Origin: Acidobacteriota bacterium
Lineage (GTDB): Bacteria; Acidobacteriota; Blastocatellia; Pyrinomonadales; Pyrinomonadaceae
Reading direction: 5' to 3'
Assembly (NCBI GenBank): GCA_019639175.1
Contig: JAHBSK010000005.1
Location: 1 to 64,000, forward strand
Length of the DNA: 64,000 nucleotides
The notes below the pieces were generated by a model. The model was not told where the DNA came from, ran no database searches, and saw only the letters and a program-made list of their open reading frames with translations. The stretch's first letter is position 1. Every line of letters begins with the position of its first letter. The translations under genes were made by a program, and so were the position numbers. Below, in pieces: positions 17,805 to 25,383 of this stretch.

Positions 17805-17951
17805 ATGGCAGAGACAGGGCATGCTAAGAATATTGCGAATTTTGGGACGTTGATATCGTTTGTTGAGGGGTATGGGGCGGCGTATGTTCCGTCGAATACG
17901 TCGATAGCGATGGCGGCTTTGCAGGCGAAATTGGCGGCGGCGGAAATATAA
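17805..17951 (+). pseudogene. N-terminal fragment of a small hypothetical protein
   Basis: 48 codons from ATG: MAETGHAKNIANFGTLISF, then GYGAAYVPSN. This resembles the start of a family of hypothetical proteins of about 200 residues. The frame ends in TAA exactly where the diverged kbl 5' copy begins (the last A is the A of its ATG), so a longer gene seems to have been cut at this junction. Confidence 0.5.
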
Positions 17952-18068
17952 TGTTCACAAATTTTAAAGAACATCTATAGCGCACGATTGATGGCATCCG
18001 CGAGGCGGGGTTGTGTAAGTCTGAGCGGGTTATTGAGGGGCCGCAGGATGCGCGGATAGATGTTGGCG
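17951..18068 (+). pseudogene. diverged copy of the kbl 5' end
   Basis: Begins at an ATG aligned with the kbl start at 18482 and matches the first about 119 bases of kbl at roughly 83 percent by eye (for example the shared run GGGTTATTGAGGGGCCGCAG). It contains an in-frame TAG (near codon 10) and ends at TTGGCGCC, where kbl continues. It is non-coding. It marks the far end of a small cassette inserted just before kbl. Confidence 0.9.
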
Positions 18069-18097
18069 CCTGAGCCGCGCTTTGTTGCCGTAGATGA

Positions 18098-18103
18098 TAT
18101 AAT
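18098..18103 (+). promoter_or_regulatory. -10 box of the 18110 gene, leaderless
   Basis: TATAAT ending six bases before the ATG at 18110, so the start site should coincide with the ATG. No ribosome site is seen. Confidence 0.5.
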
Positions 18104-18109
18104 TTAGAT

Positions 18110-18328
18110 ATGGAAACGGCATCGATAAAAACCTGGGCAGATCGTTGGAAAGTGACTGGCAAAAGGCTTGCTGAGATCAGACGCGAGGAGTTTCAGCGAG
18201 CTGACGTAACCGCAATATTTCTTTCGTTGACTGACGCTTCGGAAGCTGCTTTGATCGCATATCCGCCTAAACCGACTTCGGGCCTTTTAGAGATGCAAAA
18301 CATTTTTCGAAAGCTCGCAAAAAAATGA
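18110..18328 (+). CDS. small protein resembling the partner of nucleotidyltransferase-type toxins
   Basis: 72 residues: TWADRWKVTGKRLAEIRREE at the start, then EAALIAYPPKPTSGLLEMQ and IFRKLAKK at the end. From memory this pattern matches small proteins encoded just before AbiEii/MNT-like nucleotidyltransferase genes in several phyla; I could not check it. The gene stops inside a run of seven A, and a remnant of such a nucleotidyltransferase follows directly. Together they form a decayed two-gene cassette between the kbl 5' copy and intact kbl. Confidence 0.6.
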   Translation: METASIKTWADRWKVTGKRLAEIRREEFQRADVTAIFLSLTDASEAALIAYPPKPTSGLLEMQNIFRKLAKK

Positions 18329-18329
18329 A

Positions 18330-18479
18330 GCCGATATTTGGGCCGATGTAGAGAATATTCTGGGCGTCCAGCAAGATCTGGACTGGAATTATATACAAAG
18401 ATACCTTGAACCATTGGTCGAAGCTAAAGAATCCCCGGAGATTTTAACGAAACTAAAACATCTGCGGATGGCCGTATAA
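18330..18479 (+). pseudogene. C-terminal remnant of a nucleotidyltransferase-like toxin
   Basis: An open frame, shifted relative to the preceding gene and without its own start, encodes DIWADVENILGVQQDLDWNY, then [17 protein letters not shown] and TAA at 18477-18479, two bases before the kbl ATG. This resembles the last about 50 residues of nucleotidyltransferase (AbiEii/MNT-like) proteins of toxin pairs. The N-terminal catalytic part is missing, so the cassette looks deleted internally. An alternative is a single gene frameshifted at the A7 run. Confidence 0.5.
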
Positions 18480-18481
18480 TT

Positions 18482-19660
18482 ATGTACTCAAATTTCAAAC
18501 AACATCTACAAAATACGATTAACGAGATCCGCGAGGCGGGTTTGTATAAGAACGAACGGGTTATTGAGGGGCCGCAGGATGCGCGGATCGATGTTGGCGG
18601 CAGGGAAGTTTTGAATATGTGCGCCAATAACTATCTGGGGTTGAGCGATCATCCGGCGATAGTTGAGGCTGCGAGAAAGAGCCTTGATGATTGGGGTTAT
18701 GGCTTGTCCTCGGTCAGATTTATCTGTGGAACTCAAGCCATTCATAAAGAACTCGAACGTAAAATCAGTGAGTTTTTAGGTACAGAGGACACCATTTTAT
18801 ACACGTCGTGTTTTGACGCCAACGGCGGCTTGTTTGAAACGCTCTTGACCAATGAAGACGCCATCATTTCCGATGAGCTAAACCACGCCAGCATCATCGA
18901 CGGCGTCAGACTAAGTAAGGCTTCGCGTTATCGTTATAAAAATAACGACATGGCTGATCTGGAGGCCAAACTGCAAGAAGCAAGTTCCGCACGCTTTAAG
19001 ATGATCGCCACAGACGGCGTGTTTTCCATGGATGGATACATTGCGAACCTCGCAGAAGTTTGTAACCTCGCCGAAAAATACGATGCACTCGTCATGGTCG
19101 ATGATTCGCACGCCGTCGGATTCATGGGCAAACTCGGAAAGGGAACTCACGAACACTGCGGCGTTATCGACAAAATAGATGTTATTACAGGAACTTTGGG
19201 CAAGGCTCTCGGCGGTGCGTCGGGCGGATATACGAGCGGCAAAAAAGAGATAATTGAACTGTTGCGGCAGCGTTCACGGCCTTATCTGTTCTCAAATTCG
19301 GTTGCCCCGCCGATAGTGGCAGCATCCATAGCCGCTATCGACCTTTTGACGCGCTCGACTGAACTCCGCGACAGACTGATGGACAACACCCGCTATTTCC
19401 GCGAAAAAATTGCCGCCATCGGCCTCGAAGTCCTGCCCGGCGAGCATCCGATAGTCCCCATAATGTTCGGCGAGGCTCAACCCGCCGTAAAAATGGCTGA
19501 ACTGCTCCTCGATAAAGGCGTCTATGTAATCCCATTCTCATTCCCGGTCGTCCCAAAAGGCAAAGCAAGAATAAGAACCCAGGTCTCCGCCGCCCATTCA
19601 AAAGAAGACCTCGACTTTGCCGTTGAGAAATTTGCTGAAGCAAAAGCAGAAATAAATTAG
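18482..19660 (+). CDS. kbl: glycine C-acetyltransferase (2-amino-3-ketobutyrate CoA ligase)
   Basis: 392 residues, the family length. PLP-dependent aminotransferase class [14 protein letters not shown] at the start, [10 protein letters not shown], and the PLP lysine in [15 protein letters not shown] (about residue 240). It converts 2-amino-3-ketobutyrate and CoA to glycine and acetyl-CoA, the second step after Tdh. Its 5' end is duplicated as a pseudogene at 17951-18068. No clear ribosome site upstream, consistent with an inserted cassette having displaced the old leader. Confidence 0.95.
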   Translation: MYSNFKQHLQNTINEIREAGLYKNERVIEGPQDARIDVGGREVLNMCANNYLGLSDHPAIVEAARKSLDDWGYGLSSVRFICGTQAIHKELERKISEFLGTEDTILYTSCFDANGGLFETLLTNEDAIISDELNHASIIDGVRLSKASRYRYKNNDMADLEAKLQEASSARFKMIATDGVFSMDGYIANLAEVCNLAEKYDALVMVDDSHAVGFMGKLGKGTHEHCGVIDKIDVITGTLGKALGGASGGYTSGKKEIIELLRQRSRPYLFSNSVAPPIVAASIAAIDLLTRSTELRDRLMDNTRYFREKIAAIGLEVLPGEHPIVPIMFGEAQPAVKMAELLLDKGVYVIPFSFPVVPKGKARIRTQVSAAHSKEDLDFAVEKFAEAKAEIN

Positions 19661-19736
19661 CTGCTCACAAACACGGATGACGCCGATAAGAGAATTTCCT
19701 ATCTGCGTCATCGATGTCCGTCTGCGGCCATATAAG

Positions 19737-20114
19737 TTAGGCAGCGGCTTGTTGTTTGTTGCTGATCGCTTCCTTTGCCTTGCCTGCTATTGCAGCAAAG
19801 GTTTCGGGCTGTTTCACAGCAATATCGGCAAGCGATTTACGGTCAAGCTCTATTCCGGCCAGGTCAAGGCCGTGAACGAACTGTGAATACTTGATGTCAT
19901 TCAGGCGACAGGCAGCATTGATGCGGACGATCCATAGTTTGCGAAAATCACGCTTTTTCAGCTTGCGGCCTGTGTAGGCAAAGTTAAGTCCGCGCTCGAC
20001 CGATTCTTTGGCCGAACGATAAAGTTTTGATTTGGTGCCGCGATAGCCTTTGGCCAGGGCCAATATCTTTCTGCGCTTTTCGGTGCGCTTATTACCACGT
20101 TTTGCTCTAGGCAT
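19737..20114 (-). CDS. rplT: 50S ribosomal protein L20
   Basis: 125 residues: [20 protein letters not shown], then [16 protein letters not shown] and the L20 C-terminal globular domain. L20 binds 23S rRNA and in many bacteria represses its own operon. GGAGG lies five bases before the ATG. Last gene of the thrS-infC-rpmI-rplT cluster; about 100 bases of low-complexity sequence separate it from rpmI. Confidence 0.97.
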   Translation of the reverse strand: MPRAKRGNKRTEKRRKILALAKGYRGTKSKLYRSAKESVERGLNFAYTGRKLKKRDFRKLWIVRINAACRLNDIKYSQFVHGLDLAGIELDRKSLADIAVKQPETFAAIAGKAKEAISNKQQAAA

Positions 20115-20122
20115 AATTCCTC

Positions 20123-20205
20123 CAAATGCGGAATTCGGAATGCGGAGTGCGGAATATCCTATTCAACACGATCCAACGACCAATCCGAGATCCGAAATCT
20201 AAATC
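20123..20205. repeat. low-complexity intergenic repeat between rpmI and rplT
   Basis: Degenerate direct repeats: GCGGAATTCGGAATGCGGAG followed by GTGCGGAAT, then ATCCGAGATCCGAAATCTAA and further TCTAAA units. Same character as the repeats found in pheS and hutH. Confidence 0.6.
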
Positions 20206-20214
20206 TAAAATTGA

Positions 20215-20418
20215 TCAGTCCCTTCCGTAAGGCAGCATCTTTTCGACGCGTTTCTGGTCGCCTTCTGAAACCAATGTGTCAATATCAAGATTGCGTTTAC
20301 GTTTATTAGTTTTCTTTGTCAATATATGGCGTGCGTGCGAATGTCCGCGTTTGAACTTGCCTGAGGCAGTCGAGCGGAACCGCTTTGCGGCGCCTTTATG
20401 TGTCTTTAGTTTTGGCAT
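20215..20418 (-). CDS. rpmI: 50S ribosomal protein L35
   Basis: 67 residues: [20 protein letters not shown], then [20 protein letters not shown], the full L35 pattern. A purine-rich AGGAGAGAGAG stretch precedes the ATG. In most bacteria rpmI follows infC directly; here an M28 peptidase gene of 885 bases lies between. Confidence 0.97.
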   Translation of the reverse strand: MPKLKTHKGAAKRFRSTASGKFKRGHSHARHILTKKTNKRKRNLDIDTLVSEGDQKRVEKMLPYGRD

Positions 20419-20437
20419 ATTCTCTCTCTCCTAAACT

Positions 20438-21322
20438 TTACTTGTCCAAACTCCTGATCGCGGCCTCAACCACCGGCAATGACTTTGCAACAGATGCTGC
20501 ATCAATGGCCTCCATCGAATCATTCGGTGTGTGAATGGTCCGCATCACGTTCGGAAAATCCTTTTCATCCAGCTTATCGCCTTTCAAAAGCCTTACGATG
20601 TTTGCGGGTTCGCCGTTTGGCAGCAGGCTGAACGAATAGGTTTCAACCGATCCTGCAAAACTCCTATGGTCGCTTCCCGGATATTCCGGGCTTATCAAAT
20701 AAGCAAAATTGGACTTTTCAGCAGAAGCTTTCAAGCCTTTTACAAAATCGCTTTCTTCATTTTCCGCCCACAGCCACAGCGAATCGCCTTTGCCGAAAAT
20801 ATCAAAATTTATGTAGATATCCGGCAAGCGGCCTTCTTTGTCCTTGCGGTCGTTCACATAAACACGCGAACCGACAAGGCCCCTTTCCTCGGCATCCCAA
20901 AAAGCTGCCTGCAGGCGGTAATTTTTGAGCGGTGACACCTTGAATGCTTTTAACAGAGCAAAAACCGCCGCCGTTCCCGATGCATTGTCCAAAGCCCCGA
21001 TACCGACATTGACCTTGTCCAGATGAGCGCCGATCAAAATTGTCTTTTTAGCATCTTTGTTCGGTATTTCTGTCAGAACATTCGTTCCGTTGATCATCGC
21101 ATCGCCACGTCCCTTTTGCGAAAAACCTTCGGTGGATACACGCAGATTCAGCTTTTTAAGCTCGTCTCTGACAAAATTCACCCGAGCCTCGTTGTCAGCG
21201 CCGGCCGACATCTTTTTGACGAACGCGTGATATTCATCCGCCGAATAAGAGGTGTTCTGCGCTCCCGCAGCTATCGCGGCGGCCAATATAAAAATGATCA
21301 GTTTGAATGAGGCTCTTTTCAT
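20438..21322 (-). CDS. secreted M28 family zinc aminopeptidase
   Basis: 294 residues from the ATG at 21322, which gives a proper signal peptide (SFKLIIFILAAAIAAGAQ). Two-zinc ligands of the M28 family are visible: GAHLDKV (His), GALDNASG (Asp), DAEERGL (Glu pair), NFDIFGKG (Asp) and GSDHRSF (His). Likely an exported aminopeptidase or related amidohydrolase. It starts five bases after the infC stop, on the same strand, so it is inserted in the translation-factor operon and is probably co-transcribed with ribosomal protein genes. Confidence 0.88.
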   Translation of the reverse strand: MKRASFKLIIFILAAAIAAGAQNTSYSADEYHAFVKKMSAGADNEARVNFVRDELKKLNLRVSTEGFSQKGRGDAMINGTNVLTEIPNKDAKKTILIGAHLDKVNVGIGALDNASGTAAVFALLKAFKVSPLKNYRLQAAFWDAEERGLVGSRVYVNDRKDKEGRLPDIYINFDIFGKGDSLWLWAENEESDFVKGLKASAEKSNFAYLISPEYPGSDHRSFAGSVETYSFSLLPNGEPANIVRLLKGDKLDEKDFPNVMRTIHTPNDSMEAIDAASVAKSLPVVEAAIRSLDK

Positions 21323-21326
21323 AGTT

Positions 21327-21941
21327 TTATTCACCGTCCGCGTCAGCTTCTGTTTCAGGTTTGGCCGCAGGCTTCTTTTCCGCAGTCTTGGCTTTTTTGG
21401 GGATAAAAATGGTAAACATTTGATATCCTTCCATCTTCGGAGCAACTTCCACATCGGCAAGGTCCTTCAGGTCCTGGGTCAGCCTTGCCAAAATTTTTGC
21501 TCCCAGTTCGCGGTGCGACATCTCGCGTCCGCGAAACGCAATGGCAGCTCTGACCTTGTCGCCGCCTTCCAGCCATTCGCGGGCGTGTTTCATGCGATAG
21601 CCGTAATCATGGTCGTCGGTTCCGGGGCGAAACTTGATCTCTTTTACCTGAACAGTGACCTGTTTCTTTTTGGCCTCGTGAGCTTTTTTCTTTTGCTCAT
21701 ATTGAAACTTGCCGTAATCGATCAGCCTGCAAACCGGCGGCTTTGCATTCGGAGCGATCTCGACCAGATCGACACCTCTGTCACGGGCTTCGCGTATAGC
21801 GTCGCGCGTATCCATAATACCGAGCGTTTCACCGTCTTCCGTTACAACGCGCACAGACGGAACCCTTATGCGTTCATTTGTCCGGTGCAGCGGTTCACGC
21901 TGACGCGGCCTGAAATTTCGTCCACCAAATCTTCTAGCGAT
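21327..21941 (-). CDS. infC: translation initiation factor IF-3, AUC start codon
   Basis: 204 residues. The N-domain (RVVTEDGETLGIMDTRDA) and C-domain (VKEIKFRPGTDDHDYGYRMK) are typical; a Lys/Ala/Glu-rich tail is added. The first ATG or GTG in frame (21854) would remove the normal N-terminus. A perfect AGGAGG five bases before ATC at 21939-21941 opens a frame reading IARRFGGRNFRPRQREPLHR, which is the missing start. Use of AUU/AUC by infC is known from other bacteria and lets IF-3 repress its own translation. Twenty-seven bases downstream of thrS. Confidence 0.93.
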   Translation of the reverse strand: MARRFGGRNFRPRQREPLHRTNERIRVPSVRVVTEDGETLGIMDTRDAIREARDRGVDLVEIAPNAKPPVCRLIDYGKFQYEQKKKAHEAKKKQVTVQVKEIKFRPGTDDHDYGYRMKHAREWLEGGDKVRAAIAFRGREMSHRELGAKILARLTQDLKDLADVEVAPKMEGYQMFTIFIPKKAKTAEKKPAAKPETEADADGE

Positions 21942-21968
21942 AAGAACCTCCTGGGTTTATATACGATC

Positions 21969-23924
21969 TCAGAGCGCCCGCAGATCTCTCTGCTGTGTGA
22001 GCATCTCCTTGAACTCCTCCAAAGACATTTGTCCAATGTCTCCTTGTTTACGTTCGCGAACAGCTATTTTTCCTTCTTCAAGCTCTTTGTCCCCAAGGAT
22101 CAGCATGAAAGGAACCTTTTGCAGTTGAGCATCACGAATTTTGGCACCGATCTTGTCTGACCGCAAGTTCGTTTCAACACGAAATCCCGCCTTTTTCAGT
22201 TCAGCAGCAACCGACGAAGCATATTCGTTGGTGCGGTCGGTAATCGGAAGCACCGCAACCTGTACCGGAGCAAGCCATAACGGGAATGCACCCGCATAGT
22301 GCTCGATCAGCACGCCAAAGAATCGCTCGATCGAACCAAACAACGCCCGGTGGATCATAAACGGTCGATGCTTGGCACCGTCATCGCCGGTATATTCTAG
22401 CTCGAACCGCGCGGGGAGATTGAAGTCCAACTGGATCGTTCCCAACTGCCACACACGCCCGATCGCGTCTTCGATCTTAATATCGATCTTCGGCCCGTAA
22501 AACGCAGCCTCGCCTTCGATCCGTTCGTAGGTAATCTCACGTTCCTTCAATGCGCTTGCGAGCTTTTCCTCAGCCGTCGCCCACTCTGCATCAGAACCGA
22601 GGTACAGTTTATTCTCCGCCTCGCCGCGAACGGACAATTCAAATCTGACGTTTTCGAAGCCGTACGTCTCGAAAACCTTGATCGCGAAATCTAAACAATC
22701 CGCAACTTCTGTATGGATCTGGTCCTCGCGGACGAAAAGATGTGCGTCGTCAACGGAAAATCCGCGGACGCGCATCAGCCCATGAAGCGTACCCGAGAGC
22801 TCGGCACGATAGACGGTACCCATCTCGGAATAACGCTGCGGCAGATCTCGATACGACCTCGGTGAAGACTTGTAGATACCGATGTGGAACGGGCAGTTCA
22901 TCGGCTTTAACCGATACTCCTCGTCCTCAATGCTCGTCGGAGCGTACATCCCGTCCGCGTAGTTATCTTCGTGCCCGCTCGTTACCCAAAGATCACGTTT
23001 CGCGATGTGCGGCGTGTAAACAAAACTGTATCCGCGCTTCTCGAGTTCCTCGCGGAGCAGACGCTCCATCTCGTTGCGGATGATGCCGCCCTTCGGATGC
23101 CAAAGGATCAATCCCGCACCGTAATCTTCATCGATCGAGAATAGATCAAGCTGTTTGCCTAGCTTGCGATGATCGCGTTTCTCGGCCTCTTCACGCTGCT
23201 TCGTCCAGGCGTCCAGCTCTTCCTGAGAAGCGAAGGCGGTCCCGTAGATCCGCTGCATCTGCTGATTTTCAGCATCGCCCTTCCAGTAAACGCCGGAAAT
23301 TGCAAGCAGCTTGAAAGCCTTCAGCTTGCCTGTGTGCGGGACGTGCGGACCCAAACAAAAATCGATAAAAGGCGAATTGTCGATGTAATAGATGCTGGCT
23401 GTGTTTTCGACCTTTTCGTCGATCAATTCGCATTTGAGCGGCTCTTCTCGGCCCTTAAAAATATCGAGGATCTGTGCTTTATCTATGTCTTCGCGGCGAT
23501 AAGGCAGGTTCTGCTTTGCCATTGCCTTCATCCGCTTTTCTATTACCGGCAGATCATCTATCGTCAGGTTTCGCGGGGCAATGATGTCATAATAAAATCC
23601 GTATCGCGGATCTTCCATCAGCGCCGGCCCGACTCCGAGTTTCGTACCCGGAAACAGATCGAGCAGCGCCGCAGCAAGTAAATGAGCGGTCGAATGGCGG
23701 ATAACCTCGAGCCCGTCGCGCGAATCGGCGACTATCGGCTCAATGGACAACACCTCGTCCGCAGCCTTCAGTTCACGGTTGAGATCGACCTCTTCGCCAT
23801 TGACCTTTGCGGCTATTGCCGATCTCAGCACATCGCGATCGAATGCCTTTATGGCGTCCGCAACAGTTGCGGGCGAGGGAATGGCACGTTGATCGCTTCC
23901 AAGTTTTATATTAAGTTCGCTCAT
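21969..23924 (-). CDS. thrS: threonine-tRNA ligase
   Basis: 651 residues from the ATG at 23924 (MSELNIKLG). TGS domain at the N-terminus, the editing domain with HSTAHLLAAALLDLFPG, the class II core with the zinc cysteine in MNCPFHIGIYK, motif 2 TVYRAELSG and HGLMRVRGFSVDDAHLF, motif 3 region and the C-terminal anticodon-binding domain (GFRVETNLRSDKIGAKI). It charges tRNA-Thr. First gene of the thrS-infC-rpmI-rplT run. A structured leader lies upstream at 24029-24166. Confidence 0.96.
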   Translation of the reverse strand: MSELNIKLGSDQRAIPSPATVADAIKAFDRDVLRSAIAAKVNGEEVDLNRELKAADEVLSIEPIVADSRDGLEVIRHSTAHLLAAALLDLFPGTKLGVGPALMEDPRYGFYYDIIAPRNLTIDDLPVIEKRMKAMAKQNLPYRREDIDKAQILDIFKGREEPLKCELIDEKVENTASIYYIDNSPFIDFCLGPHVPHTGKLKAFKLLAISGVYWKGDAENQQMQRIYGTAFASQEELDAWTKQREEAEKRDHRKLGKQLDLFSIDEDYGAGLILWHPKGGIIRNEMERLLREELEKRGYSFVYTPHIAKRDLWVTSGHEDNYADGMYAPTSIEDEEYRLKPMNCPFHIGIYKSSPRSYRDLPQRYSEMGTVYRAELSGTLHGLMRVRGFSVDDAHLFVREDQIHTEVADCLDFAIKVFETYGFENVRFELSVRGEAENKLYLGSDAEWATAEEKLASALKEREITYERIEGEAAFYGPKIDIKIEDAIGRVWQLGTIQLDFNLPARFELEYTGDDGAKHRPFMIHRALFGSIERFFGVLIEHYAGAFPLWLAPVQVAVLPITDRTNEYASSVAAELKKAGFRVETNLRSDKIGAKIRDAQLQKVPFMLILGDKELEEGKIAVRERKQGDIGQMSLEEFKEMLTQQRDLRAL

Positions 23925-24028
23925 AAATTTGTTGATTGTAAATGGTTCATTGCCACGCTGTTCGCACAATGCCGCAGGAACGGCCTTACCGCTCTTATCG
24001 TCCGCGTCAACTATTAACCATTAACGAT

Positions 24029-24166
24029 CAACAATTTCCTACTACTAACCAAGATCAGATCCGATAAGAGCGACTTTGCCAAATGTTTGGAGTTCGCCTT
24101 TAGGCGGCCTGCTTAAGCAGGGACTCCGAACTGTCCCGCCATTAGAGGCGGGTCGTAGTAGTTGTT
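24029..24166 (-). other. structured leader or palindromic repeat upstream of thrS
   Basis: Nested inverted repeats: an outer pairing (CTACTAC near 24040 with GTAGTAG near 24155), an inner CCCGCC/GGCGGG hairpin (24134-24152), and a GGAGT/ACTCC stem (24090-24127) that encloses a GCCT/AGGC hairpin and CCTGCTTAAGCAGG. It starts about 100 bases before the thrS ATG. It may control thrS or be a mobile intergenic repeat; the sequence alone cannot decide. No T-box signature. Confidence 0.5.
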
Positions 24167-24206
24167 AAAACAGCAAAGTTCTTCGAAAGCATCTTATCGA
24201 AAATTT

Positions 24207-24235
24207 GCGGCGGCGAATGAAGAATATCCGCCGCC
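24207..24235. terminator. GC-rich hairpin after the STAS-like gene
   Basis: GCGGCGG pairs with CCGCCGC around a 15-base loop. On the minus strand it is followed by CAAATTTTCG, a weak T-run. It lies 45 bases beyond the stop of the 24280-25104 gene. Confidence 0.5.
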
Positions 24236-24279
24236 TTTAGTATCAAACCTATGAATTATATATATTAAACGCAAAAAAC

Positions 24280-25104
24280 TCAAGCGGCCCCGGCGACCGT
24301 CTCTGTGTCCGAAGGCCCTTTATCCGCTGTGCCGGTCTCGGACGCTCCGACCCATTCCCATGCAGCCTTTTCTTCGGAAGGATCGAACAGCCTGATCTCC
24401 GTGTTGATAAGCGGATCGACAAGTTCGAGAAAATTTCGCATCCACGGTTTTACGCCGATGACCGCATACCGCTCGACCTTTGCCGTTGACTTGTATTTGA
24501 GCTTTATCAGATCGTCGTCAAATACCGACATCAGGTCAAAACCGTTAAAGTTCTTGAATCTGCCAAGGACATTTACCTTGCCATCGCGCTCCAGGAACGG
24601 AGCAAATCTGGCTACAATTTCCTTTGTGTCCTTTTCACGCAATCGGCCGTCGATCTCATAAGCAAAAACATTGTCGTTGTCCGTCGCCAGAAAACGGACC
24701 GAAGGTGCGGGTTCTTCGGGAACAGGCAAAGGCTCCGGTTTTTCAGATACCCACGTGATAGCCTTTTCGCGGTCGGACATCGCAAAGACACGAACATCTA
24801 TCGACGAGAAGACAAGGCCTTCAAAGCGGGCCGCCGTTGCGATCCATTTCAGGTCGGTGACGACCGCCGCACGATAGTATCGGGACAATTTGCCAAGCTG
24901 TCCCGGAATGTTCACGAGGTCTTTCAGGATTCCTTCAAACGTGAGGGCCGTCGAAGCATCAACCTCTGCATAAAGCGACACCCTTTCATGTTTTTCGAGT
25001 GCCTCTTCCGTTACCTTGTAGGCTTTTTCCACATCATCGGCCGTTATCGAACCGGAAAGCCTCATTCCAACAACAATATCCGACAGTTCCAATATTTCGA
25101 TCAT
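24280..25104 (-). CDS. protein with two SpoIIAA/STAS-like domains
   Basis: 274 residues from the ATG at 25104, which has GGGAGGA seven bases upstream. Residues 1-115 and 130-255 look like two copies of a STAS-like fold (DUF3478 type): each has the initial strand segment, a middle acidic helix, and a C-terminal strand with a VFAMSDREKAITWV or RLFDPSEEKAAWEWV ending. The link is Pro/Glu rich. These folds bind lipids or other proteins; the role here is unknown. It is preceded by tRNA-Val on the same strand. Confidence 0.7.
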   Translation of the reverse strand: MIEILELSDIVVGMRLSGSITADDVEKAYKVTEEALEKHERVSLYAEVDASTALTFEGILKDLVNIPGQLGKLSRYYRAAVVTDLKWIATAARFEGLVFSSIDVRVFAMSDREKAITWVSEKPEPLPVPEEPAPSVRFLATDNDNVFAYEIDGRLREKDTKEIVARFAPFLERDGKVNVLGRFKNFNGFDLMSVFDDDLIKLKYKSTAKVERYAVIGVKPWMRNFLELVDPLINTEIRLFDPSEEKAAWEWVGASETGTADKGPSDTETVAGAA

Positions 25105-25220
25105 CTCATTTCCTCCCAGAATGATCTTGATTCGCACACTTTGTATGCAATATAAAAATTACGAATTGCTGAAGTGAAAAGTTCTGTATAAGGCAGGATA
25201 GAAGAGGGCGAAAATAAAAA

Positions 25221-25295
<75 letters not shown>

Positions 25296-25383
25296 ACATT
25301 CCGCTCTAAGGCGAACAGCTAGAATGACAAAATCCGAATGAACTGTCAAGGAATCCCGCCCGTCAGGATTCATCGCCGGTTCA

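Noticed and set aside
21252..22160. 302-codon open frame on the plus strand
   Set aside because: It overlaps infC and the thrS 3' end in antisense; no family pattern, no ribosome site.
24029..24166. T-box riboswitch before thrS
   Set aside because: The conserved T-box sequence (AAGGGTGGNACCGCG type) is absent, and the gene order does not need it.
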